This document shows, piece by piece, positions 12,294 to 20,303 of a stretch of 64,000 nucleotides of DNA (position 1 is the first letter of the stretch; every line of letters starts with the position of its first letter). The DNA comes from Paragorgia papillata (lineage: Eukaryota; Cnidaria; Anthozoa; Scleralcyonacea; Coralliidae). The position numbers and the translations under genes were made by a program. The stretch is taken from positions 2,080,001-2,144,000 of the forward strand of contig JAWNZC010000114.1 in the NCBI GenBank assembly GCA_035771165.1, in the 5' to 3' direction. The notes under the pieces were generated by a model, which saw nothing but the letters and a program-made list of their open reading frames with translations, did no database searches and had not been told where the DNA came from.

Positions 12294-15200
12294 AACAAAC
12301 AAAGACAGACAGACAAACAGAGACAGACAGACAGACAGACAGATGAACAACAAAACGACAATATCACTTTCAGTAGATCACAGCTCTACGCGAAAAAAAC
12401 ACAGTACAAAACGTCAAGCCGCATTGCCGCATACTACTAGTTCTCTCGCATGCGAGTTCTACTTACCAGCTTCTTGTTTAAATCCGTAGCGTCCCCTTCT
12501 GGTTGAGGAGCATCAAATAATAATACAACGCAATTGGCTGCTATTGTCAGCAAGATAAAATAATCAAATGGTCTGAAAATAATTATTAAGGATAACAAAA
12601 AAAAAAGACGAAAAAATAGTTGTATTAGTTTTTTAAGACATGTTTATCTTAACGCATTCCTGCGTGAGCTAGCCAAAACCTGTCCCTCCCTTTGTTATAC
12701 TCTAACGCCAGACGATTTTATCAAAGAGAGAACCCTCAGACATCCTAGGCTGACTATTTAATTTAGTTTGAAGATGAATTGAATAAAAATGTAATCAAAA
12801 CATAACCATTTCATCCTGTTAGACCTGGCTTGGTCCGATTTTATTTTTGATTCATATCTCTGCTTTTTAATTGAGAGTCTATTTTTAAAACTCCATATAT
12901 CATTTAAGTAAAAGGACTATATTTTCTTTAAGAGTTGCCATGGCAGAATATATATAGTGATTAGACACTCAGCTGTTAGCCTGTTACTTAATCTAGACGG
13001 GTTTTTATATGCATATCTCAATAAACAATTCGATATAAGCTGGTTTAGCGTACTTTTTAGTATATATAGTTTTTTTCTTCACATTTTACTCTGATGAAGG
13101 ACTCCACTCGAAGCGTCAGTATTTCGTTATCAAAACTATTCTTGGCAGTTTACCATCTTTTCACTTTGCTCTATCTAAAACACTGCCTACGAAGCACTCT
13201 ACATTTTACTCTGATGAAGGACTCTGCTTGAAACGTCAGTATTTCATTATCAAAACTATTCTCAATAGTTTACCATCTTTTCACTTTGCTCTACCTAAAA
13301 CACTGCCTACGCAACACTCTACTTTTTACTCTGATGAAGGGCTCTGCTTGAAACGTCAGTATTTCGTTATCAAAACTCTTCTCAGCAGTTTACCATCTTT
13401 TCACTTTGCTGTATCTAAAACACTGCCAACGCATCACTTTACAGTACTTTTTACTCTGATGAAGGACTCCACTTGAAACGTCAGTATTTCGTTATTAAAA
13501 CTATTCTCAGCAGTTTACTATCTTTCCACTTTGCTCTATCTAAAACACTGCCTACACAGCACTCTACTTTTTACTCTGATACAGAGCCCCGCTCAAAACT
13601 TCAGTATTTCGTTATCAAAACTATTCTCAGCAGTTTACCATCTTTTCACTTTGCTCTATATCTAAAACACTGCCTACACAACACTCTACATTTTACTCTG
13701 ATGAAGGGCTCTGCTTGAAACGTCAGCATTTCATTATCAAAACTATTCTCGGCTGTTTACCATCTTTTCACTTACTTTATCCTACGAGAGTGTAAACTTA
13801 AAGTATGTTGTTTAGTTAGTAGGGGTTAGATGATCGCAATAGGCACAGAAGTTCTATTCATTTTCCCTGTCACTTTTAATTCATTTAAAGGGCATATGAC
13901 TTGAAAATTAAGTTTGTCTTATTGAAAAGATAAAATAACATCTTTTGCAGTTTTTGGTTTCCTTGCTTCGTTTTTGAGATATTCCAGTTTGTTTGATATG
14001 CAAATGTCATACTTATGACATCACACTGCATAATGACTTTTTAGAAAAGTATGATTTTCTTTGAGAGTGCTTATCGAAAGTACTTAATAAAAATTTGCAC
14101 TTGCATTTTTGATTTCCAGTTTTTGGTTTCCTTGCTTCGTTTTTGAGATATTCCAGTTTGTGAGTTACCGAGAGAAGGTTACATATCTTTGCTATTGTGA
14201 AACGAAATCACTTGGAATTCTACATGTTTGGTGTTGTGGGTAGAAACACGCACAAGCTTCCTTTGAGTTAAGCCCATGTTTTCATAATAGCAAAGATATG
14301 TAACCTTTTCTGATAACTCATTATGCACATGTGACGTAAAAAGTTGTGTCATTTGCATATCAAACAAGCTGGAATATCTCAAAAAACGAAGCAAGGAAAC
14401 CAAAAACTGCAAAAGATGTTATTTTATCATTTTAAATGTTCTTTTCAATAAAACAAACTTAATTACTGTCTTGTTTGCTTATAAATTATGGCACCGTGAC
14501 AAATTCATTAAACTAAACTAGTATAGTTTTTACTAATATTTCTTCAATTAAAACACTGTTATTCAGGGAATTAAAGAGAGAGAAAAACTCATAATTATCT
14601 AAGACTGCTGAAATCAACAGAAATATATTAACTTGAGCTAGATTTAAACTCCAGCAACTCAAACTTTCTGGCAAAAACCGAAGGGGAAACTGTAACGTTA
14701 CTAAGGCCAAACGGTATTGTTTCAATTTGAAACGAGCGCCAAATTTTCAAAGCAAATGTTGTCATGTTTATAACTCATCTTTATACACAATTAAATTTTC
14801 GTCAAGTGAAGCTAAGAACTTCACAGTTCTTTTCCGATCGGCCATTTCGCTGACAAACCCCACAACGCGATGCTTTCGCGAAGAAACAATGCCGTTTGGC
14901 CTTAGTAACTTCGCAGTTTCCGCTTAGCAACATCTTAGTTTCCCGCGTGAAAGGTGTGTCGTCAAATTACGCGTGTCCACGCTCAAACCGGAACGGTAGT
15001 ATTTTATTACTATTTTAATATGAACACGATATTATATTTTATTATTATAATATTTGTTATATTATATATATAAAACAATTGTAATCTTAACTCATCAAAA
15101 CTAAGCTACAAGCAAAACTTAAAAAAAAAAGGAACAGTTGTCCTTCGGAGTGATGTTTTTAATAAAGTTATTCAGTAATATCTCCAAGTTTAGTTATTTA

Positions 15201-17237
15201 TCGTTCGATTGTTTTTATTATATTTCTCTTTAATTGTCAGTTCACTCCGTGGGCTAAATCTATCACTTTTTTTTAAATATTCTCGTATCTACAAAGATGA
15301 TAGATGGAAGATTCTCGACTATATAAAGAATAGAAAACAACTATACAATAAAAAAACACAACTTTCGACCAGTGTGTGTTCTAGGTTTTTCGCTGATAAG
15401 TACAAGAGTAGCTTATCATATTACTAAATCTAAATATACAAAAGGCTTATACGCCGACACCTGTCCTGCCAAACAAAAATACATCAACGACAATACCAGA
15501 AATTAAATATATAAGCCTTTAAAAGAAAAATCGAAGACGTTCGGAATTAGCGCAAGTAGTTTAAAATATCTATATCTATATAGCAGTAACTGTTTAAATA
15601 AAGAAATGTAATTTCGGCCATAGAAAGACGTGAAGGGAATGAATTGTTTTAATAATGTGTATACAGCTCTCCTATATAGTAGTGACTTTGAGACCCCGTT
15701 TACACTAGAGCAAAAGTTTCCGGATTCACATTGTTTTTTATTCCCATGCATGAGGATGAAAAACAATGTTTTTTATTCCCATGCATGAGGATGAAAAACA
15801 ATGTGAATCCGGATACTTTTGCTCTAGTGTAAACGGGGTCCAAGAAAACACAACGACTATACACGACTACGGCAACGTGTTTGAACGATAGAATTTTATG
15901 TCAAATACAAAGATATTTTGCGAATGACGGTCCCAATAGTAGTACTCTTTACGCCGTCATGGCTCTGTTGACAACGTAGAAAAAGCATACACTAGTCATT
16001 GAGTCACTACAGAAGCCTTAGAAAAGCTTAGCTTTATTCTCGCGACTAACATAGATTTAACAAGTGTTTTTCTTCAAGAGTTTAAGAACAAAACGAGTCC
16101 GTGCGATTGTGTATCTTGAAATTTGAATGTATAAATACACCACAATTTTAATACCACTGTTAAACTTTCTACCGTGGCCGTAGTCCGTTGTCTGAATCTT
16201 AAAGTCCCTAGTGACGTAATGTATCTAGAAACGGTTTAGTATTCAATAATAAGTAGTTGCTTTGTGTATATACATATAGGACGAGGGAAATTTTCACGAT
16301 CGCGCTTTAAAATAATCGCTTGGGATTCTCTAAAGATCTATTTCTGGACAAAGAGCAGGGTTTGAGATATCATTTTCAGAATATATCACACAGCAAAGCT
16401 AATAAAACAAAACAATGGGTATTTATGGATTGATCTTCGGTTGAATAAGGTTGTGTGAACAGTTGACATTTAGTCAAACGAGTAATCAAAATAAAAAAGC
16501 CCCAAAACTAAGGATTGGGACACCAAAATTAAAGATATAAAAAAAGCTATAGCATGTAGGACAGTAAGTCGAAAGAGTATAAGGATACTGAGTATAAAGG
16601 ACAAAAACTAAACACAAAATCTCCATTCTTTCCATCGAGCTCGTCTGAATAAACAATGTTAGAGAAGCGGCGAGAAAATCGAATAATTTATTAGCGAAAA
16701 TAAAAGCACAAGAAAAAAAGAAACGTTATGTGTACGGCGGTCACATTCTAAATGTAATTACAGAAATGGACCAGAAGGAAACGGTAAAGCAAAACTTCAG
16801 AAAGAGTCCGTTAATTTAGTGTCATGCTGAGCATAAGTTGCTAATATTACAAGCTGTTTTTCTGTCAACTTTAAGAAATACACAACAAACAGACGGAGCA
16901 CTACGAACAAAGATCTCTCCCCCGAAATGGAGATTTACTCATAATAAAAAGCAAAACACAGAATATATAAAATATATAAAGATATAGAATATGTAAAAGC
17001 TGATAATTTATAATATCATTTCAAAGGATACTTGGAATTCACGAGACGTGCCGAGTATTTTCGCAAAGGATTATTAATTCTCAGGCAGAATAAAGCGTTG
17101 TTGTGTTTCTTGTGTGAACCAACAGAACTATCACCGCAAAGAGCAGCTCTTCCAGACCTCCTCGTAAGCGCCTCAGTTGCTGAGCGAAGTCTCCCATTTT
17201 CCAACCCGCGGTCTGAGCGAGCACTTCTTTCCGCCAT
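426..17237 (-). CDS. CACNA1: High-voltage-activated Ca2+ channel alpha1 subunit, Cav2-like, 5' part (19 exons)
   Basis: This is the pore-forming subunit of a plasma-membrane voltage-gated Ca2+ channel. Coding exons in transcript order: 17032-17237, 12467-12572, 11845-11984, 11006-11121, 9443-9595, 8742-8953, 8281-8393, 7537-7652, 7249-7299, 6436-6577, 5571-5743, 5356-5468, 3630-3739, 3382-3513, 2546-2618, 2171-2294, 1130-1337, 907-946, 426-681. All introns are GT-AG and every exon phase matches the next, giving 861 residues without a stop. Seen: domain I S1-S6 with selectivity-filter TMEGWTD (Glu 303); AID at about 349-389 ([20 protein letters not shown]); domain II S1-S6 with LSGEDWN (Glu 657); IIS6 ending [15 protein letters not shown]. 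Glutamates in both filters are characteristic of HVA Ca2+ channels. The QxxER motif in the AID and the [12 protein letters not shown] segment resemble Cav2 more than Cav1. Domains III-IV and the C-tail must lie left of position 1. A single ancestral Cav1/2-type channel is the alternative. Confidence 0.95.
767..895. repeat. (CAGA)n tetranucleotide array
   Basis: Begins as ACAGAC hexamers and continues as about 25 CAGA tetramers. It lies in the intron between Cav exons 18 and 19, a few bases from the exon 18 donor. Related arrays are at 12069-12345 (same strand) and 7798-8240 (opposite strand). Confidence 0.95.
907..946 (-). CDS. CACNA1: Cav exon 18: 40-bp microexon
   Basis: Flanked by a polypyrimidine tract plus tttag acceptor and a gtaact donor. 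Without it, the reading frame of exon 17 (two bases left over) does not join exon 19; with it, the frame is exact. Encodes 13 residues rich in Ala, Ser and Glu in the II-III linker. Too short for ordinary ORF finding. Confidence 0.75.
1130..1337 (-). CDS. CACNA1: Cav exon 17: end of IIS6 and start of II-III linker
   Basis: Completes the split Tyr codon of exon 16 and continues [18 protein letters not shown], the conserved inner-pore helix of domain II, followed by a charged Glu/Lys/Arg-rich juxtamembrane segment. Acceptor ttgtcag, donor gtgatg. Confidence 0.93.
1378..1842. repeat. AAGTA/AAGTG pentanucleotide array
   Basis: Tandem pentamers, AAGTA at the left and AAGTG over most of the rest, with interspersed GATAG and GGAGT variants. 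Intronic, between Cav exons 16 and 17. Same family and orientation as 3795-5336; 6661-7118 is inverted relative to both. Confidence 0.95.
2171..2294 (-). CDS. CACNA1: Cav exon 16: domain II pore filter and start of IIS6
   Basis: Begins [15 protein letters not shown] and runs to LVILGN. Glu 657 (window numbering) is the domain II selectivity-filter glutamate. Acceptor atttag; the donor gtatcc splits a Tyr codon completed in exon 17. Confidence 0.95.
2546..2618 (-). CDS. CACNA1: Cav exon 15: IIS5-pore turret
   Basis: Encodes [16 protein letters not shown] and the pore-helix start KAMLAVFQ, matching the PPTNFD segment typical of HVA channels. Acceptor ttttag, donor gtaaga. Confidence 0.92.
3382..3513 (-). 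CDS. CACNA1: Cav exon 14: IIS4-S5 linker and IIS5
   Basis: Encodes [15 protein letters not shown], then a hydrophobic S5 helix ending LLGMQLFGA. Very close to the family consensus. Acceptor gttttag, donor gtaagt. Confidence 0.95.
3630..3739 (-). CDS. CACNA1: Cav exon 13: IIS3 end and IIS4 voltage sensor
   Basis: Encodes [18 protein letters not shown], the domain II S4 with a basic residue every third position. The preceding intron holds the 1.5-kb pentanucleotide array. Confidence 0.95.
3795..5336. repeat. 1.5-kb (GAAGT)n / (GACGT)n pentanucleotide array
   Basis: About 300 pentamers, mainly AAGTG with many ACGTG variants, interrupted by short CTGAA, GGATT and AAGTA blocks. It fills the intron between Cav exons 12 and 13. 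Because the period is five and no register makes a stop, all three frames of the minus strand read a pentapeptide repeat of the FTSLH type. The long open frames here are therefore not genes. Confidence 0.97.
5356..5468 (-). CDS. CACNA1: Cav exon 12: IIS2 and start of IIS3
   Basis: Encodes [17 protein letters not shown], then SAFNCFDFT, the conserved IIS2-S3 region. The donor gtgagt leads straight into the pentanucleotide array; the exon frame continues open through the donor. Confidence 0.95.
5571..5743 (-). CDS. CACNA1: Cav exon 11: I-II linker end and IIS1
   Basis: Basic segment followed by [18 protein letters not shown] and ALEHYGQPP, matching domain II S1 of HVA channels. Acceptor ctcag, donor gtaggc. 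Confidence 0.95.
6001..6360 (-). repeat. Three tandem 120-bp repeat units
   Basis: Three consecutive units of exactly 120 bp, read on the minus strand as CTGATGAAGG...GAAACGTCAGTATTTCGTT...CTGCCTAC. A degenerate partial copy lies at about 5785-5905. Intronic, between Cav exons 10 and 11. The same family occurs on the plus strand at 13081-13780 and as single relics near 11150 and 19930-20150. Confidence 0.93.
6436..6577 (-). CDS. CACNA1: Cav exon 10: I-II linker
   Basis: Cytoplasmic, variable, polar and charged. Identified by acceptor ttccag, donor gtaaga and phase continuity with exons 9 and 11 rather than by conserved sequence. Confidence 0.8.
6661..7118. repeat. CACTT pentanucleotide array (inverted relative to 3795-5336)
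   Basis: Tandem CACTT pentamers with CCTCA, CTCCA and TTTAC variants on the plus strand, i.e. AAGTG on the minus strand. Intronic, between Cav exons 9 and 10. Its orientation is opposite to the arrays at 1378-1842 and 3795-5336. It is followed by a CA-rich stretch and a C homopolymer near 7200. Confidence 0.95.
7249..7299 (-). CDS. CACNA1: Cav exon 9: distal AID and I-II linker
   Basis: A 51-bp exon giving [16 protein letters not shown], which completes the KAEE of the AID with exon 8. Acceptor ttgtag, donor gttaat. Phase fits on both sides. Confidence 0.88.
7537..7652 (-). CDS. CACNA1: Cav exon 8: alpha-interaction domain (beta-subunit site)
   Basis: Encodes [16 protein letters not shown], then [16 protein letters not shown]. 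This is the AID helix bound by CaV-beta; conserved Tyr 380 and Trp 383 are present. QQMER fits the QxxER Gbeta-gamma contact motif of Cav2 channels (Cav1 has QxxEE). Confidence 0.96.
7798..8240. repeat. (TGTC)n tetranucleotide array
   Basis: Mostly TGTC with TGTG and TATC variants; the equivalent of CAGA on the minus strand. Intronic, between Cav exons 7 and 8, ending about 40 bp from the exon 7 donor. Opposite orientation to 767-895 and 12069-12345. Confidence 0.95.
8281..8393 (-). CDS. CACNA1: Cav exon 7: IS6
   Basis: Encodes [17 protein letters not shown], the domain I inner-pore helix, preceded by a divergent extracellular stretch. Acceptor atatag, donor gtgagt. Confidence 0.93.
8504..8627. 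mobile_element. 124-bp element with 18-bp inverted ends around a tRNA-like core
   Basis: The left end AGCTCAATTACTCAGAAA (8504-8521) is exactly complementary to the right end at 8610-8627. The intervening bases are almost entirely the tRNA-like sequence. Probably a small foldback/SINE-like insertion in the intron between Cav exons 6 and 7. Confidence 0.7.
8527..8599 (-). tRNA. tRNA-like cloverleaf (GGT, Thr-like); probable SINE head or tRNA pseudogene
   Basis: On the minus strand a 73-nt stretch starts GCCTCAGTAGCTC. D arm: GCTC/GAGC around AATGGTTA. Anticodon arm: TTCTAA/TTAGAA closing loop CTGGTCA. T arm: GCAGG/CCTGT around TTCGCAC. Acceptor stem: six of seven pairs including one G-U. A and B box promoter elements are recognisable. 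The anticodon stem is one pair too long, and inverted repeats flank the sequence, so a functional tRNA is less likely than a derived element. Confidence 0.5.
8742..8953 (-). CDS. CACNA1: Cav exon 6: domain I turret and pore filter
   Basis: Cys-rich extracellular loop ([14 protein letters not shown]), then [16 protein letters not shown]. Glu 303 is the domain I filter glutamate. Acceptor tttag, donor gtaagt. Confidence 0.96.
9443..9595 (-). CDS. CACNA1: Cav exon 5: IS4-S5 linker and IS5
   Basis: Encodes [18 protein letters not shown] and [14 protein letters not shown]. Two AG acceptors lie 8 bp apart. The outer one (exon starting GTTTACAG) keeps the frame and restores the conserved SLQVV, so it was chosen. 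Confidence 0.95.
9650..10850. mobile_element. Nested, overlapping inverted repeats (foldback elements) in a Cav intron
   Basis: About 9690-9870 is inverted at about 10440-10610 (for example CATTGATTAATAAAACATC against its complement). About 9925-10130 is inverted at about 10660-10825. A separate hairpin around CCGATCTTTATGGGCAT has arms at about 10318-10343 and 10358-10384. The motif CATTAATAATTCATGA recurs in several arms. No coding sequence is seen. Two foldbacks of one family appear to overlap or to be inserted in each other. Confidence 0.8.
11006..11121 (-). CDS. CACNA1: Cav exon 4: IS4 voltage sensor
   Basis: Encodes [20 protein letters not shown], the domain I S4 with regularly spaced Arg/Lys. 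Acceptor ttatag, donor gtaaga. Confidence 0.95.
11345..11615. repeat. 46-bp tandem repeat with CCAAT core (6 copies)
   Basis: CAGCCAATCAAATTG starts at 11358, 11404, 11449, 11496, 11541 and 11588, a period of 45-47 bp. Each copy is followed by GCAGCATTGC and a GC-rich stretch such as TTGCGCGCGCTC. Intronic, between Cav exons 3 and 4. Each unit carries an inverted or direct CCAAT-type element; a regulatory role is only a guess. Confidence 0.9.
11845..11984 (-). CDS. CACNA1: Cav exon 3: IS2-IS3
   Basis: Encodes [18 protein letters not shown] and [17 protein letters not shown]. The acceptor tttag before GAATCCAGC was chosen because it keeps frame with exon 2; a second AG 8 bp inside would break it. 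Confidence 0.95.
12069..12345. repeat. (CAGA)n array
   Basis: CAGA tetramers with CACA, GAGA and CAAA interruptions. Intronic, between Cav exons 2 and 3. Confidence 0.95.
12467..12572 (-). CDS. CACNA1: Cav exon 2: IS1
   Basis: Encodes [20 protein letters not shown], the first membrane segment of domain I. Acceptor tttcag, donor gtaagt. Confidence 0.95.
13081..13780 (+). repeat. Six tandem units of the 120-bp repeat
   Basis: Units begin near 13081, 13201, 13321, 13449, 13569 and 13691. Each contains CTCTGATGAAGGRCTCYRCT, GAAACGTCAGTATTTCGTT, CAGTTTACCATCTTTTCACT and AACACTGCCTACGC. It is in inverted orientation relative to 6001-6360. The open frames across it follow from the 120-bp (40-codon) period. 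Confidence 0.93.
13900..14462. mobile_element. Foldback element, about 560 bp
   Basis: The arm at about 13902-14040 (TTAAGTTTGTCTTATTGAAA ... ATATGCAAATG) is inverted at about 14335-14461. A direct internal duplication of CAGTTTTTGGTTTCCTTGCT occurs at 14120. The inner portions around AAGGTTACATATCTTTGCTA are also inverted. No coding content. Confidence 0.85.
14684..14921. mobile_element. MITE-like inverted repeat, about 240 bp
   Basis: GTTACTAAGGCCAAACGG with flanking GAAAC on the left (14686-14720) is matched in inverse at 14883-14920. The interior is unique. The size and structure fit a non-autonomous DNA element. Confidence 0.75.
15692..15840. mobile_element. 149-bp MITE with long inverted ends and doubled core
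   Basis: The left arm starts GACCCCGTTTACACTAGAGC and the right arm is its complement; about 50 bp each pair almost perfectly. The central TTTTTTATTCCCATGCATGA block is present twice in tandem, itself containing an inverted ATGCAT. No clear target-site duplication. Confidence 0.88.
17032..17237 (-). CDS. CACNA1: Cav exon 1: start codon and N-terminus
   Basis: Starts [16 protein letters not shown] and ends [19 protein letters not shown], matching the conserved segment just before IS1 in HVA channels. The donor gtatcc leaves two bases that join exon 2 in frame. The start is the first ATG of this open frame. The exon is GC-rich compared with its surroundings, as first exons often are. Confidence 0.9.
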
Positions 17238-18382
17238 TATAATAGAAACCGCTCGGCTAGCAACTCTTGGTCGAATAAACCATTTTTTTTATCCTATTCG
17301 GATTTTCCCCATTTTATAACCGAAGTAAGAAATTTTTGTTTTGTCTTTTAGGATTTTAGTTTACTTCAAGAGCAGACAGTGCGTTGGCTATCCCGACCCT
17401 TCCTGCACCTGCTATAGAAAGCTGTTAAATAGAAGTCGCCGTCGCATCACATAATATAATACAAAAGCCTGATATGAATAATTACAACACTAAATTCAAA
17501 ACATTACGTGTCATGCTGGAAGTCCCTCCCCTACTGTTGGATTTTGACTGATAAACAATCCACAAAAACGCGCCGAAGAAATTCACCGAAACTTCCACTC
17601 CAAAACCTGCGTGACAATCACCGTGGAAAATCTCCCGTGAGAGTAACCGAACGAAACCTGTATGCAAAAAAAAACAAACTACACACACACTCATCAACAA
17701 ACAACACGGTTAGCGATATAGAAACAAAAAAATTACTAAGAAATTTTCGTTTTTAAAACTTTATCAAAAGACACAGAGGAAACGTAATCATATATTAAAA
17801 TATAATTTGCCGCAGGTCTTTGACCAAAAAGATGACCGGCATCCGGATATACTGGTTCAAAAATACCTTCTTAATCAAGTAGTGATCATTTCGTATACCA
17901 ATCCGCCAAAATGACTAAATCGTGAATTGATTATTCCCGTTGAAATATTCAGAATGCTTACTCACTCTTTTCCGTTCAACGAAAAGTAATTTTTTTCTTC
18001 TTCTATAATTAAGATGGTCCAAAAAATCCAAAGCTCGGGATTATGTTATAAAGTTTTGTCATAATCCTTTTAAATTCATTCGTATATTTATAATCTTTTC
18101 TTTGTGCAATATGTTGAGTTGTTCTGTTGGGATGTAATAACCGTGAGAATATATAAACACAAGTATTAATAATCAAACTTCATTGCAATGACGATATGAC
18201 AATACTAACTGACAAAAAAAAAACGGCCAGAAAATTTCCTCGGAATTTTCTGTTCTTTGATACGCGATGTGATTGGTGTAGATTAAACTTTTGTCGTCCA
18301 ATCAGAAGTCAAAGATTGACCTAGGGGGTTTGCCTGCCATTGACTGAAAATTAGTGTTGTAGTTATTGATTTAGAGATCAGA

Positions 18383-18670
18383 GTTACTACTCAAATCAGT
18401 AGAGCGAGACATAGACGATGTTTTCATCGCTTCCGAAGCGACAGTTTCGTTAACCGCAGATCAATTTCAAAGCAATCACGAGGTGTATTCTTATGTACCA
18501 CGTGATAGCTTGTTTAGGAGTTAACAATGGGATTCAATGGATGTTTATCACGTGGTACATGAGAATACACCTCGTGATTGCTTTAATATTGATCCGCGGT
18601 TAATAAAACTGACACTTCGGAAGCGATAAAAAAATCATCCATGCCTCGCTCTACTGATTTGAGTAGTAAC
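18383..18670. mobile_element. 288-bp foldback element
   Basis: GTTACTACTCAAATCAGTAG at 18383 and CTACTGATTTGAGTAGTAAC at the right end. Arms of about 125 bp continue through GATCAATTTCAAAGCAATCA and GTATTCTTATGTACCACGTG. A spacer of about 40 bp separates them. Confidence 0.88.
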
Positions 18671-19782
18671 ACTGAGTAAACGTTTCGAGCGAAGGCCCGT
18701 TCTCTCAGACCAAGGGCCTTCGCTCGAAACGTTAGACTCCTACGTTCTCTGTTTCAGCAGTATATCTAACCTTACTATATTTCGATTGTTGTTTCAACAC
18801 TGCTTACGCAGCACGCTACTTTTAACACTGAGTAGACCGTGAAAAGGCGGATCTCCAGTCCTCGCACGAAGCAGCTCGCTGCGATTACTCGCACGGTTTC
18901 CACTGTATTTCCACCACACGCAGCTCGTTGCGGGGTTTCAAGACTGATGAATATATAGCCGAGTTTTCAGGACAAACTTCGAGGTGTTTGGATATCCTGA
19001 TGAAGCACTCTTCCGAGTGTTTGATATAGCATCTCAAACAAATCAGTATTTTAAGAGAAAATCCAGGGCTCAAAATAACGGCCGGTCACCGGTCAATGAC
19101 CGGCCAAATTTTTAATGTGACCGGTCAAATTTGTATAACGCCGGTCATTTTGACCGGTCATAACTTGCAATTAATTGTATATTTGCATTACTTTCCATTT
19201 GAAGGAACATAAAATGATTGTTGTTGTGCTGTTGTAGACCCGTTTCATAATGTCGAGGCACGTTGCTTCGTGCGAGGACTGGAAATCAGCCTTAAAAGTA
19301 CAAAACGTACAAAGTTAGCCATATTGGCTTCACTTTTTGTTTATACCAATGACCGGAAGTTCGAGTTCTAGTTATCCATAATAAAGAGATCACTGATTTG
19401 ACAATGAGAAGACCGCTATACGAGACGGAAATAGACGTACAAAGTCAGCCATCTTAGCTTCATTTTTGCCCTAGTTACGAATGACTAAGTTTGAGTGTTT
19501 CAATTACCTTGGGATCGACCAAATTCTTCCTTTACGCGGCACCTCTGCAATTGGGGCGCTTCAGCGCAAATCAAGCTAAGGATGAAGTCAACTTAATGCT
19601 CCATGTAGGTTAAAAAATATATATATTACCTAGACACTACATGCATATTTTACAATATATAATTAATATTTTCAAAAGTATTTTCTAAAAACAGTAATTA
19701 TTAGCCTGACTTTTACATTTGTAAATATTGAGAAGTCAACCTTATTTTTCCTTTAACGGGGCAGAAAAGTTACGGTCAAATC

Positions 19783-19861
19783 TAGCCTGCTAATACAGAC
19801 TCTTCACATCGCGCCCTGGGAAAATGGACGCGTTGTGAAGAGTCTGTATTAGCAGGCTATA
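19783..19861. mobile_element. Short palindromic element with 9-bp flanking direct repeat
   Basis: TAGCCTGCTAATACAGACTC at the left is mirrored by its exact complement ending at 19859; the arms are 26 bp. GGTCAAATC occurs directly before (19774-19782) and after (19862-19870), which looks like a 9-bp target-site duplication. The size suggests a tiny MITE. Confidence 0.82.
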
Positions 19862-20303
19862 GGTCAAATCCTCAAATTCTCGAGCTTTAGAACCCGCATT
19901 TCCGTCTAATTAAAAGCGTTTGGACAGGCCTTAAAAAACGTAGAGCGTTGCGTAGGCAGTGTTTTGGATAGAGCAAAGTGACAAGACGCCGTAAACTGCC
20001 GAGATTAGTTTTAATAACGAAATACTGACGTTTCAAGTAGAGCCCCTCATCAGAGTAAAATGTAAAAAGGGTTCCACTCAAAACTATCAAAACTAATCTC
20101 AGCAATTTTTCACTTTGCTCTATCCAAAACACTGCGTAGACAGCATTATACTTTTTCACATTGTAAGAAAATTAACATTTTGAATACTCCAACCTGGGCC
20201 TTTTGCCGGCTCAATGCCCCTTTTGAAAAAAAAAACACCCTAAATTAATTCCTACTTAACTTATTTTGAATTTATTTGGGTCCATTATTTATTCTAAATC
20301 CAG

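Larger units (their letters stand above)
12573..17031. other. Cav intron 1 (4.46 kb), repeat-rich, no gene seen
   Basis: Separates the N-terminal exon from IS1. It holds the 120-bp repeat array at 13081-13780 and foldbacks at 13900-14462, 14684-14921 and 15692-15840. The rest (for example 15840-17000) is AT-rich unique-looking sequence with no coding potential I recognise. Confidence 0.75.
17238..20303. other. Intergenic region upstream of Cav and downstream of Hikeshi
   Basis: Probable Cav promoter side (17240-18000) and repeats further right. Seen: foldback 18383-18670; a hairpin at about 18680-18735 around GAAGGGCCTTCGCTCGAAAC-type sequence; a part of the GTTTGGATATCCTGATGAA family at 18950-19050; a cluster of ACCGGTCA motifs at 19080-19165; a palindrome with direct flanks at 19783-19861; relics of the 120-bp repeat at 19930-20150. 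No gene was recognised. Confidence 0.7.

Noticed and set aside
17482..17756. Overlapping frames on both strands upstream of the Cav start
   Set aside because: No recognisable domain, splice context or conserved start; probably chance frames.
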